Source of the DNA: Actinomyces sp. zg-332
Lineage (GTDB): Bacteria > Actinomycetota > Actinomycetes > Actinomycetales > Actinomycetaceae
DNA: 64,000 bases
Direction of reading: 5' to 3'
NCBI RefSeq assembly: GCF_011751945.2
Contig: NZ_CP064951.1
Coordinates: 1,116,001-1,180,000, forward strand
Within the stretch, counting starts at the first letter, position 1, and each line of letters begins with the position of its first letter. Shown piece after piece: positions 26,921 to 35,417 of the stretch. Both the position numbers and the translations under genes were made by a program. The notes beneath the pieces are model-generated. The model did not search any database. It was not told where the DNA came from and saw only the letters and a list, made by a program, of their open reading frames with translations.

Positions 26921-27706
26921 ATGTCTAAAAAAATGTCAAAAACTTATAAAGTTATAGCATCCATCGTAAGTGTGCCTGTATTAATAACTACTAAACGACA
27001 TTGGTATGGCATAGAAAATTTGCCGAAAGAAGGTGGATTTCTAGTAGTTGCAAACCATGTAACAGATTTAGACTCACTTACTTTCATGCACTACCTGGTT
27101 GCAAATGGTATACCTGCAAGAATTATGGCAAAAGCTGAACTTTTCAAAGTGCCTTTACTAAAACAAGCATTAAAAATAACTGGTCAAATTCCTGTAAATC
27201 GAGTCAAAAATAAAAACTCTTCACTTGTTCTGGATGCAGCCAAAACAGCTCTTTTAGACGGTGAATGTATAGCATTATTCCCAGAAGGAACGCTAACACA
27301 CGACCCTGATTTATGGCCTATGAAAGCTAAAACTGGTGTAGCTCGCCTAGCGCTGGAAACTAAAGTACCAGTCGTTCCTGTAGCTCAGTGGGGAGCCCAT
27401 AAAATACTGGATCACGATAATAAGAATTTTAGGCCTTTCCCTCGTAAAGATGTTACAGTAGTTGCTGGTGAACCTGTCTATCTAGCTGATTTATATGGAC
27501 AGCAAAATGATGCACAGTCTATAAATATTGCTTGTAATAGAATTATGAGAGCTATAACTGATTTACTAACTGATATTCGTGATGGGCAACCACCTGAGGA
27601 ATTTTTTGATCCAAAAGTTACAGGAACCCTAGTTAAACGTAAAAAACACAAAGTACCTTTAAAAAAGCGAATACTAAGAGCGTTCAGACCTCGTAAAAGT
27701 AAATAA
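26921..27706 (+). CDS. plsC: 1-acyl-sn-glycerol-3-phosphate acyltransferase
   Basis: It acylates lysophosphatidic acid to phosphatidic acid at the membrane. The catalytic NHVTDLD (His46, Asp51) and the phosphate-binding FPEGT motif are present, with VPVVPVAQWGAHKI further on. The length of 261 and the basic tail KRILRAFRPRKSK fit actinobacterial PlsC. There is no Shine-Dalgarno before ATG 26921; a second Met at residue 5 is possible. It converges with the lipid kinase gene, which acts on related lipids. Confidence 0.92.
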   Translation: MSKKMSKTYKVIASIVSVPVLITTKRHWYGIENLPKEGGFLVVANHVTDLDSLTFMHYLVANGIPARIMAKAELFKVPLLKQALKITGQIPVNRVKNKNSSLVLDAAKTALLDGECIALFPEGTLTHDPDLWPMKAKTGVARLALETKVPVVPVAQWGAHKILDHDNKNFRPFPRKDVTVVAGEPVYLADLYGQQNDAQSINIACNRIMRAITDLLTDIRDGQPPEEFFDPKVTGTLVKRKKHKVPLKKRILRAFRPRKSK

Positions 27707-27790
27707 AGTTTATTTATCTACACTAGGTAACCATCTACGCTCTGTTTTGTGTACAATACTACATTTATACAATTTTACTAAAAGTATAAT

Positions 27791-27822
27791 AAGTTCATTT
27801 ATACAGAGTGAATGAACTTTTA
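27791..27822. terminator. Bidirectional terminator between plsC and the lipid kinase gene
   Basis: AAGTTCATT (27791-27799) pairs with AATGAACTT (27811-27819), with T-rich flanks. Confidence 0.6.
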
Positions 27823-27845
27823 TAAACGAGAACCAATAACAGTAA

Positions 27846-28718
27846 TTAATGTAGCACTTTTAAAGCACCAGGTAATACTGTAACTGTAATTGGAATTTTC
27901 CCAATCGGATCACCATCTGCATAAGGTAAATATTTTGTTTGACAATCAACAGTTATTTTCCTGCCTTGTCTAAGTACCATTGATGGGTGTGACAAATGTT
28001 TAGCAGCAACAATCTTTGGTAATAGTTTCATAAGTCCCCAAAGACTAATATTCTCAAGAGTCAAAACTTCCATAATTCCATCACGTACATCGGAAATAGG
28101 TAAAAGTTTTATTCCCCCACCGTAAATTCCAGTAGAAGAAATGCAAACACTCCAACTCTTGGAAACATATTCCTTACCATCAATATTTAAGTTATAAGTT
28201 ATTGGTTTAAAATTTCTTACAGCTTTAAAAAATCCCCAAATATAAACAGCCATTCCTTTTAGGAAACGGTTACCATTAGCGTACTGGTTAGCTACTGAAT
28301 CTATTCCTAGGCTGGCTATACCTAAAACCGTTTTTTCTTTACCAGTAACATCTCTTGCAACAGCAATATCAATGTTTTCGATAGCAAAATTATTAATATT
28401 TTTTAGGTGTTCTAGAGCATTTGTGCCTATATCAAGTTTTCTACAGAAATCGTTTCCTCGTCCGGCAGGCAAAGGTACTAAAATCTTGTTAGTTTTCCTA
28501 ACCCCATCAGCTATTGCTGATATATAACCATCTCCCCCAAGAGCCGCTATATATTCATAGTGAGTATTCGTAGCTATTTTCGTCAAATCGTCATTCATAT
28601 CAGTCAAATTGACAGTGACTTTCCAACCATGAGAAGAAAAAATCTTAGCTATTTCAGGGCCTATTTTTAGAGCATTTCCCGCTCCAGAAGTAGCACTTAC
28701 GCACAAGAGAAGCTCCAT
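27846..28718 (-). CDS. Diacylglycerol kinase family (YegS/BmrU-like) lipid kinase
   Basis: It phosphorylates a lipid such as diacylglycerol or an undecaprenol-like lipid with ATP. The catalytic-domain motif ALGGDGYISAIADGV (about residues 50-65), PLPAGRGNDFCRKL and the C-terminal lipid-binding domain ending DGDPIGKIPITVTVLPGAL are typical; DGEP is more usual than DGDP. GGGAGGA precedes ATG 28718. It lies 31 bp after murA on the same strand, so the two are probably co-transcribed. Confidence 0.9.
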   Translation of the reverse strand: MELLLCVSATSGAGNALKIGPEIAKIFSSHGWKVTVNLTDMNDDLTKIATNTHYEYIAALGGDGYISAIADGVRKTNKILVPLPAGRGNDFCRKLDIGTNALEHLKNINNFAIENIDIAVARDVTGKEKTVLGIASLGIDSVANQYANGNRFLKGMAVYIWGFFKAVRNFKPITYNLNIDGKEYVSKSWSVCISSTGIYGGGIKLLPISDVRDGIMEVLTLENISLWGLMKLLPKIVAAKHLSHPSMVLRQGRKITVDCQTKYLPYADGDPIGKIPITVTVLPGALKVLH

Positions 28719-28749
28719 TATTCCTCCCTAATAAGCTACAAAACACTCG

Positions 28750-30084
28750 TTAGTTTTCTATTAACTCAACATCAGCATTCAGCGCATGAAGCTTTTCCAT
28801 AAAGTATTCGTATCCTCTATTTATTATACCAATTCCTTTAACATTAGATACGCCCTCAGCAGCCAAAGCAGCAATGAGATGAGAAAAACCTCCACGTAAA
28901 TCAGGCACTACAATATCAGCACCTGTGAGCGGTGTAGGTCCAGAGATAACAGCTGAATGATAGAAGTTACGGCGTCCAAAACGACATGGCAAACCGCCTA
29001 GACATTCACGGTAAACTTGAATGTTTGCTCCCATGGCTTTTAGTGCATTAGTAAAACCAAAACGATTTTCATAAACAGTTTCATGCACGATTGACATACC
29101 TTTAGCCTGAGTTAAAGCCACTACCAAAGGTTGTTGCCAGTCTGTCATAAATCCTGGGTGCACGTTAGTTTCTAGCACGATTGATTGTAAAGGCTCCCCT
29201 GGATGGTAAAAACGTATGCCGTTTTCTTTGATTTCAAATCTACCACCAACTTTTCGGAAAGTATTCAAAAAAGTTGTCATTTCAAGTTGAGTCGCGCCCT
29301 CAATAAAAATATCACCCTTAGTAACAAGTGCAGCACTAGCCCAAGAAGCAGCTTCAATCCTGTCAGACAAAGCACGATGCTCATATCCATACAGTTCGTC
29401 TACGCCCTCAACGCGGATGGTTCTATCAGTGTCAACTGAAATAATTGCACCCATTTTTTGTAAAACAGCAACTAAATCAATGATTTCAGGCTCCACTGCA
29501 GCTCCGCGAAGTTCAGTGATACCTTTTGCTCGAACAGCAGTTAACAAGGTTTGTTCAGTAGCACCAACAGATGGGAAAGGTAGTTCAATTACAGCTCCTT
29601 GTAAGCCATTAGGGGCTGAGATATAAATACCTTTTTCACTCTTTTCAACGATTGCGCCAAACTTTTTCAAAGTGGATAAGTGGAAGTCAATAGGACGATC
29701 ACCGATGTGGCAGCCTCCAAGATTAGGGATAAAAGCTTCACCTAGCCTATGGAGTAAAGGACCACAAAGAAGAATAGGGATACGGGAAGAGCCAGCGTGG
29801 GCATCAATATCAGCAACATGGGCTGTTTCAACATTAGAAGGGTTTAGCTTAATAATTCCTTCTTTTTCATCATATTCTATTTCAACACCATGTAATTTTA
29901 ATAGACCTGAAACAACGTCAACGTCTTTAATATGTGGAACATTTTTTAAAACAGATGGAGTACTACCAAGTAAACTCGCCACCATAGCTTTAGGTACGAA
30001 GTTTTTTGCACCACGCACACGAATAGTTCCTTTTAGTGGCCTACCACCTTTTACTCGAAGTACAGATTCCATATTAGTCTCCAT
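28750..30084 (-). CDS. murA: UDP-N-acetylglucosamine 1-carboxyvinyltransferase
   Basis: It makes the first committed step of peptidoglycan synthesis, transferring enolpyruvate from PEP to UDP-GlcNAc. The GAKNF motif lies near residue 26. The loop NLGGCHIGDRP keeps the catalytic Cys (Cys125), the fosfomycin target; some actinobacteria have Asp here. The late motif VPDLRGGFSHLIAALAAEG is present. The frame is open to 30165, but homology begins near ATG 30084, which also lies eight bases after a TATATT box without a Shine-Dalgarno. The result is 444 residues. Confidence 0.95.
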   Translation of the reverse strand: METNMESVLRVKGGRPLKGTIRVRGAKNFVPKAMVASLLGSTPSVLKNVPHIKDVDVVSGLLKLHGVEIEYDEKEGIIKLNPSNVETAHVADIDAHAGSSRIPILLCGPLLHRLGEAFIPNLGGCHIGDRPIDFHLSTLKKFGAIVEKSEKGIYISAPNGLQGAVIELPFPSVGATEQTLLTAVRAKGITELRGAAVEPEIIDLVAVLQKMGAIISVDTDRTIRVEGVDELYGYEHRALSDRIEAASWASAALVTKGDIFIEGATQLEMTTFLNTFRKVGGRFEIKENGIRFYHPGEPLQSIVLETNVHPGFMTDWQQPLVVALTQAKGMSIVHETVYENRFGFTNALKAMGANIQVYRECLGGLPCRFGRRNFYHSAVISGPTPLTGADIVVPDLRGGFSHLIAALAAEGVSNVKGIGIINRGYEYFMEKLHALNADVELIEN

Positions 30085-30092
30085 AATGCTTA

Positions 30093-30098
30093 AATATA
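30093..30098 (-). promoter_or_regulatory. -10 box for leaderless murA
   Basis: TATATT ends eight bases before ATG 30084. The -35 is not evident. Confidence 0.35.
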
Positions 30099-30730
30099 CC
30101 CCTATAAAGTTTAACTCATATTTTGTTTTATATATAGAGGTTTGAAGAATTTTATCAAGTTGCAAACTTACCTGGCTATAATCACTTCAGTTATACAACT
30201 AATAAGTCTGTCATTTCTTTCGTATACTCATAATAGATTATTATATTTAGTAAACACTGTATTTTGTCTAATAATTTCATATTAGATTAATATCACACAG
30301 TATTTTCTTTATATAAACACAAAAGAATTTATTTTATTCGCATTTTGGTAAGTATATAGTAGTTTTATTTTCTTTTATGTTGATAAAGTATTAGGGAATT
30401 TGGTTAGGGCAAATATAAAGGTAAACTATTTTCCCAAAATTGGGGAAGCTACTTTCAAAAGTTAGTTTTTCAATGTTTATGTTTACATAAAATATTCTTT
30501 TATATTAGGAGTTGGTTTTGGCTATTTTATAGTTTTGGGCTGTGTTTTCCTCTGCATTTTTCTAAGCATTATAGGTTTAATTTGTCTTGTGCAGTTTTCT
30601 TCATACCTACTACCGCTAAAAAGAACAGATTTTTACTTACTATCTTTCATAAGTTTATAGACTTATCTTTTAACCTTTAATAGTGCTTCACCATTTACAT
30701 TTACACGTCAAATTTTCAAATCCTTATTGT
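30099..30730. other. Intergenic 630 bp, nothing firm
   Basis: This very AT-rich stretch has a T-rich plus-strand frame near 30510-30660 that would encode a hydrophobic peptide, but it has no start codon or ribosome binding site. No RNA gene is seen. Confidence 0.4.
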
Positions 30731-31726
30731 TTAGCATTCCACCAAACATGCATGATACATACCCTTAGAAGATTCCTCTATTTTTGAAATTGTTGATATT
30801 TTATTTCCTGCATCTTTTGACGATGCTCCACAAAGGTAAAAAACTTCATTATCTGTACCGTAGTCTATTGCAATATACCAATCGTGATACTTTTTACCTG
30901 CAGTCTTAATTTTTAAGTTGATATTAGGGTAAGCTCTTCTAAAATCATTTAGGATATTTTTCGTAAGCATATCTTTATTTCTTACATTGTCACTAAATAT
31001 AATAACTTCTACATTATCTTTTGCACCCCTCAATAATTCTAGTGTTTTCAAGCCTATATAGTTATCTATTACATAAATACTTTTCTTTGCAGACTTATAT
31101 ATTTTAGTATAAGCAACATCTGCCTCAATCTTATCTCCATTCATCAATAAGAAATGTTTATATGTATCTGGGTCTATAAAGTTATCCATTATTTTCTTCA
31201 AATCTTCTTTTGTTGCTAATGTAGTAAGTTTGTCTCCTAAGCTTGCTATTTCCTTTGAATGTTGCATAATATCATTGGTATTTTGATTTGTTTGAAGAGT
31301 GATTTGTATCAACTCCTTTGAAGTTATGAAGTCCCTGTTTTCAATAATAAAGTCTTTCATCTGCTTAAACATCCGTATCAAAGCCTTACTTTGTTTAATT
31401 GCAAGCTCACCTCTTAACACTGTCATAAGCATATAAATACCTTGTTCTGTAAAGGCATACGGTAAGTACCTTGAACCACCCCAACTTGAGGTGAAATTTT
31501 TGCACCTCAAGTTTTCATACTCATTTTCAGTCAGTTGGAACATAAAATCTTCGCCTTCAAACTTCTCAATATTATTCTTGACTTGTCTATTAAAGTTTTT
31601 AGTTTCATACCCATATATCTCAGCCAACTCAAAATCAAGCATTACTTTTTGGCTTCTTATACTACAAATCTTGTCTTTAATTGTAGTTTCATCTATTACC
31701 ACAATTTCTTTATTTTCTTCTACCAC
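30731..31726 (-). CDS. ORF6N-domain protein with a phospholipase-D-like C-terminus
   Basis: The N-terminal ORF6N DNA-binding domain (about residues 10-115: VMLDFELAEIYGYETKNFN, QLTENEYENLRCKN, YAFTEQGIYMLMTVL) is typical of phage and mobile-element proteins. After a helical linker the C-terminal 140 residues resemble a PLD-like module (KSIYVIDNYIGLKTLELL, KKYHDWYIAIDY, LCGASSKDAG), but the HxK motif appears as HDW. GAGG before GTG 31726 favours that start over GTG 31735. It stands alone; similar genes are widespread in Firmicutes, so acquisition by transfer is likely. Confidence 0.8.
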   Translation of the reverse strand: MVEENKEIVVIDETTIKDKICSIRSQKVMLDFELAEIYGYETKNFNRQVKNNIEKFEGEDFMFQLTENEYENLRCKNFTSSWGGSRYLPYAFTEQGIYMLMTVLRGELAIKQSKALIRMFKQMKDFIIENRDFITSKELIQITLQTNQNTNDIMQHSKEIASLGDKLTTLATKEDLKKIMDNFIDPDTYKHFLLMNGDKIEADVAYTKIYKSAKKSIYVIDNYIGLKTLELLRGAKDNVEVIIFSDNVRNKDMLTKNILNDFRRAYPNINLKIKTAGKKYHDWYIAIDYGTDNEVFYLCGASSKDAGNKISTISKIEESSKGMYHACLVEC

Positions 31727-32285
31727 AAAATACACCTCAAATGTTATCTAAAATATCTTTTCCAATTTGCTACGCAGTACATAGCTAGTGAGGATACTTT
31801 TCATATCCTTTTATATTTTTCTACTCCACCTTCAGCTTTCGATGTATTCTATATTTTTCACAAGTCCATTATTTACATTTTCATAAAGCTATTTGCCAAT
31901 CAAAGCTGGTGGCGCTACGTTTGCCCTCTCTTAAAACAAAGTTTTATCCTTTAGTAAGGAGCTTATTTTACTTAGCTAGGTATTTATTAAGTCAGCATAC
32001 CTTGTATTTTCTTGCAAACCGCTACATCTATATTTGCTACTACTTGAATAATTTCTATCTATTGATTTTTAATTAAAATTTCCAGTTATTCATCAATTAC
32101 TGCGAATTAAGTTCGCATTTATACGCTCTGGTTATAAGTAAGTTTGTTGCCCTATTATTAGTTCTGTATCACAACAGGAGATTTTCTATATCCAGTTTCA
32201 AGTCTATATGTGATACTGTTATACCTAGTTATTTATAAGCTTTAACACTGAAAAAAAATACCTCTGTACTTACTTTTAGAACAAT
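31727..32285. other. Intergenic, nothing recognised
   Basis: About 560 bp upstream of the ORF6N gene. No coding-like piece longer than 15 codons with a plausible composition was found. Confidence 0.4.
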
Positions 32286-32453
32286 TATAAATGTTCTCTC
32301 TCTTCTACCCAAGTAGGAACGTTATTCTTATCCCAAAGAAAACATCTGTTTATCTATCATTCAATTAATAAATCCTATAAGAGTTGGAGTGTCATAAAAC
32401 GTAAATAGCTTTACTTTAGAGCCAAAACACGACTTTGTCTTTTTATTCTTCAT
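32286..32453 (-). pseudogene. Small decayed gene B
   Basis: From ATG 32453 the frame reads MKNKKTKSCFGSKVKLFTFY and DTPTLIGFIN, then TGA. A shifted frame continues with CFLWDKNNVPTWVEEREHL and stops at 32286. The composition is protein-like in both pieces. Its start overlaps the end of decayed gene A, as in an operon. No family is recognised. Confidence 0.45.
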
Positions 32454-32719
32454 AAGGAGTTTCATTAGAAATAGCATATTTGCCATAGTATTTCCAACTA
32501 CAAATAATACGTTTTTCTAACTCTGTAATTTCATGATAAGCAAGAGCATTACGATTCCTATATTTATAAAGGTTTGCCCACTTACCGTTATAAAACACTA
32601 TTCGTTATTTTATGTTTATGGTTATAGCAGTTATAGCAAAAGCTGGAGAATAATAATTAGTAGCAGTTTTTTGTTTACTTTAATAATGTTATAAATAATT
32701 TACTACATATCCTCTTCAT
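32443..32719 (-). pseudogene. Small decayed gene A
   Basis: ATG 32719 opens MKRICSKLFITLLK, which resembles a signal or membrane segment, then stops. A shifted frame gives KTATNYYSPAFAITAITINI, a TAA, then FYNGKWANLYKYRNRNALAY and the end KYYGKYAISNETPYEE at 32443. Aromatic-rich coherent pieces on one strand suggest a formerly intact gene of about 90 codons. Family unknown. Confidence 0.45.
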
Positions 32720-32841
32720 TTGCCTACAATTACTCTATTTATCAGACATCAATTTACTTACAGTGTGACTTACATTTTTAAAAATTTTTAAATAAACATG
32801 CACACAATATAAAAATTCAATCCCCCTATTCACAAAAGTGA

Positions 32842-32847
32842 TACAAT
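32842..32847 (+). promoter_or_regulatory. -10 box for the leaderless IclR gene
   Basis: TACAAT ends six bases before ATG 32854, with no Shine-Dalgarno between. Confidence 0.4.
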
Positions 32848-32853
32848 CTCCTT

Positions 32854-33582
32854 ATGGAAGAAAATCTTTGTAATTCAGGTGTTGGTGTACTAGATAAAGT
32901 TGTCGCTATTTTGAACTGTCTGGAGACAGGTCCTGCTTCCTTAGCACAACTGGTTGAGCAGACCCATTTCGCTAGACCTACAGTTCATAGGCTAGCTCTT
33001 GCTCTTGAATATCACCGAATAATTACTAGAGATAATGCTGGTCGTTTCGTACTAGGTCCTAGGCTTAGCGAACTATCAGCTGCTGTTGGTGAAGATAGAC
33101 TCCTAGCACTAGCTCTTCCTGTACTTAAAGCTTTGTGCGATCACACTCATGAGTCTACTCAGCTGTACACTCGTCAAGGTGATCAGCGTGTGTGTGTTGC
33201 TGCTGTTGAAAGACAAGTCGGTTTACGTAATTCTGTCCCAATTGGTGCTGTACTACCTATGAAAGTTGGTTCCGCAGCTCAAGTTCTACTAGCTTGGGAA
33301 GATCCTGATAAAATCATACGCTCACTGAGAAATGCAACTTTTAACGCAATGACCTTATCAAATGTTCGTAAGTGTGGCTGGGCTCAGTCAGTAGGTGAAC
33401 GTGAACAAGGAGTTGCCTCCGTATCAGCACCTATACGTGGAAGCTCTGGAAAAGTTATTGCAGCTATATCAGTTTCTGGTCCAATTGAACGCATGGGACA
33501 CCAACCAGGGCGATTACACGGTCTTGCTGTTATTGCAGCAGCTAACAAGTTGACAGAATTACTACAAAGATCCAGTCACTAA
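32854..33582 (+). CDS. IclR family transcriptional regulator (LtbR-like)
   Basis: The N-terminal winged helix (GVLDKVVAILNCLETGPASL, FARPTVHRLALALE) is followed by an IclR effector domain (about 85-240, ending GRLHGLAVIAAANKLTELL). The domain order and the position near gltX, tRNA-Glu, tRNA-Gln and the FAH-fold gene match LtbR, the regulator of leucine and tryptophan genes in corynebacteria. However, leuCD, usually adjacent, are not here. ATG 32854 has no Shine-Dalgarno and follows a -10 box by six bases. Confidence 0.85.
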   Translation: MEENLCNSGVGVLDKVVAILNCLETGPASLAQLVEQTHFARPTVHRLALALEYHRIITRDNAGRFVLGPRLSELSAAVGEDRLLALALPVLKALCDHTHESTQLYTRQGDQRVCVAAVERQVGLRNSVPIGAVLPMKVGSAAQVLLAWEDPDKIIRSLRNATFNAMTLSNVRKCGWAQSVGEREQGVASVSAPIRGSSGKVIAAISVSGPIERMGHQPGRLHGLAVIAAANKLTELLQRSSH

Positions 33583-33815
33583 TTTCATTATTCTTCTTTT
33601 GTAATATTGTTGTTATATTATGTTGTAATGTCTTTTTCGCTAACTTCTATGTGTTTATGTTTATTTTCTAATGTTTTGAGCGTTTAGGTATGGCTATTTT
33701 GGGTTACCTAGTTTCTAAAACATTTATCTCAAAAGCTGCTCTACTACATTTATTTATAAGTACTTTTGAAAGCACCTACGTTGCACTAGTTAATAAACGC
33801 TAGGCTACAGCTATA

Positions 33816-35057
33816 TTATGACTGTATATTAGTTATTGCTTTTTCGTAGTAGCTGATAGTTTGCTCGTAAACAGTATTCCAATCCTGTGTTGGGCTAAGC
33901 ATAGTGTTTGTATTTTTTATTTCTTCACGCAAACTATTTTGCATAATTAAGTTACAAATCTCCTCTACCATTTCTTCATCGTTTTCGCACAGCTTACCGT
34001 TTACATCATCTAGGACAAAATCTGATACACCTGTATTTTTACGAGCTACAATAGGTAATCCTGCTGTTCTAGCTTCTAAAGCAGCTATACCAAATGATTC
34101 AGTCAAACACGTGACTACATAAATATCTTTATTATGGTAAGAGGTTTTTAACTCTTGCTTTGTTTTTCTTCCACGCAAAAATACTTTATTTTCTAAACCA
34201 TAAATCTTAATCAGCATTTTTACTACAGGAGTCAAAGTTCCATTTCCGTATAAATCTAAAGTGAAATCTTTAGGAGTAAAACTTTCGCCATTTACTGTGC
34301 AATATGTAGCATTGAGTTTATTGTATTCTTTCAGTTGTCTATCAACTTTGCTCATGATTCTAACTAGTTGTAATACTCTTTTACGGAAAGTAAAACGCAT
34401 AGAAGCACAAATTCTGACTAAAGTTTCGCTATTATTTTTATTCTCATCCAGTCTTTGTCCTTTTGCCCATTCTTGAACGTTTATAGCATTTGGTAGTACT
34501 TCAAATGGTAAAGAAAAAGTCTCTTCTAGTTGCTTAGCATGACAAGTTGATACAGCAGTCATTACAGCCCCACGTTCAACCCATTTCTTTACGCCCAAAC
34601 AGTATTTGCAGTAGGTTTTTAAAGCACCTAGTACGCAATGCCAAGTAACTACAACAGGCTTACCCATATCTTGAGCTATTTTCACTGCTTGTTGAGAAAA
34701 AGGCGATATTACACCGACATGTATATGTACTATATCAGCATCTTGTATTATTGCTTTTATGTGTTCAGAAGAATAAAAGGCATAAGGAAAGTTGGCAGGT
34801 AACTTAGTGAAGATACGGTCAACATAGTAACCGTTTTGTTTTTCTGCAATGTGGTGAGTTTCGAACAGTTTAACAGCTTTCGTATTATGGGTCGAGTAGT
34901 CAAAAGTTGAAGTTACCAAACGTACTTTATGTCCATTTGAGGCTAAAGTTGTTGCTAAATCCTTTACATGGGATTCAATTCCACCAAGCCTAGGCTGAAA
35001 ATAGTCACTAATAATTGCTATTTTATATTTTTTGTCACTTTTAACGTTGTATTCCAT
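33816..35057 (-). CDS. Family 4 glycosyltransferase
   Basis: Cytoplasmic GT-B enzyme acting on a sugar nucleotide. The N-terminal SDYFQPRLGGIESHV is typical of GT4 acceptor domains, and the C-terminal donor domain has LTESFGIAALEARTAGLPIV with the E-x7-E pattern. The insert KYCLGVKKWVERGA with several Cys near residue 160 is a variable feature. The acceptor is unknown; its neighbours are unrelated. The start ATG 35057 gives 413 residues. Confidence 0.9.
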   Translation of the reverse strand: MEYNVKSDKKYKIAIISDYFQPRLGGIESHVKDLATTLASNGHKVRLVTSTFDYSTHNTKAVKLFETHHIAEKQNGYYVDRIFTKLPANFPYAFYSSEHIKAIIQDADIVHIHVGVISPFSQQAVKIAQDMGKPVVVTWHCVLGALKTYCKYCLGVKKWVERGAVMTAVSTCHAKQLEETFSLPFEVLPNAINVQEWAKGQRLDENKNNSETLVRICASMRFTFRKRVLQLVRIMSKVDRQLKEYNKLNATYCTVNGESFTPKDFTLDLYGNGTLTPVVKMLIKIYGLENKVFLRGRKTKQELKTSYHNKDIYVVTCLTESFGIAALEARTAGLPIVARKNTGVSDFVLDDVNGKLCENDEEMVEEICNLIMQNSLREEIKNTNTMLSPTQDWNTVYEQTISYYEKAITNIQS

Positions 35058-35417
35058 TTTTATATCCGCTGTTATATTACAGTTTCACCTTTTCAAAGTC
35101 ATGTAATCGTGCTTTTACAGTTTAATGTACAAAATACTTTACCATGCTAGCTTTTATTTATTTAAGTATACATAAATTTAAATGTCAGGATACTTATATG
35201 GTTAGAATGAAATCTATATCACTGATTTGTTTATAGGCAAAAGTAATTATATTTTTAGTGTATATTTAGCCAGTTTACAAAAAGTGTTTATAAGGATATA
35301 TCTTTAGTTTCAGCAAGCAATAACTGTGATTTTTGCAAATACTAACTCAACTTTTAAAAACAAATGGGTCCCCAAAGTGATTTAGGAACCCATTTTATTT
35401 ACGATATATCTATAAGA
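35058..35417. other. Intergenic with the RidA-fusion terminator
   Basis: Apart from the hairpin at 35362-35395 the stretch is AT-rich and without recognisable features. It should hold the glycosyltransferase promoter at its left end. Confidence 0.5.
35362..35395 (-). terminator. Terminator after the RidA fusion gene
   Basis: AAATGGGTTCC pairs with GGGGACCCATTT on the minus strand, followed by GTTTTT. Confidence 0.75.

Noticed and set aside
30500-30660. Hydrophobic plus-strand frame between murA and the ORF6N gene
   Set aside because: T-rich sequence reads as membrane protein in any frame; no start codon with a ribosome binding site.
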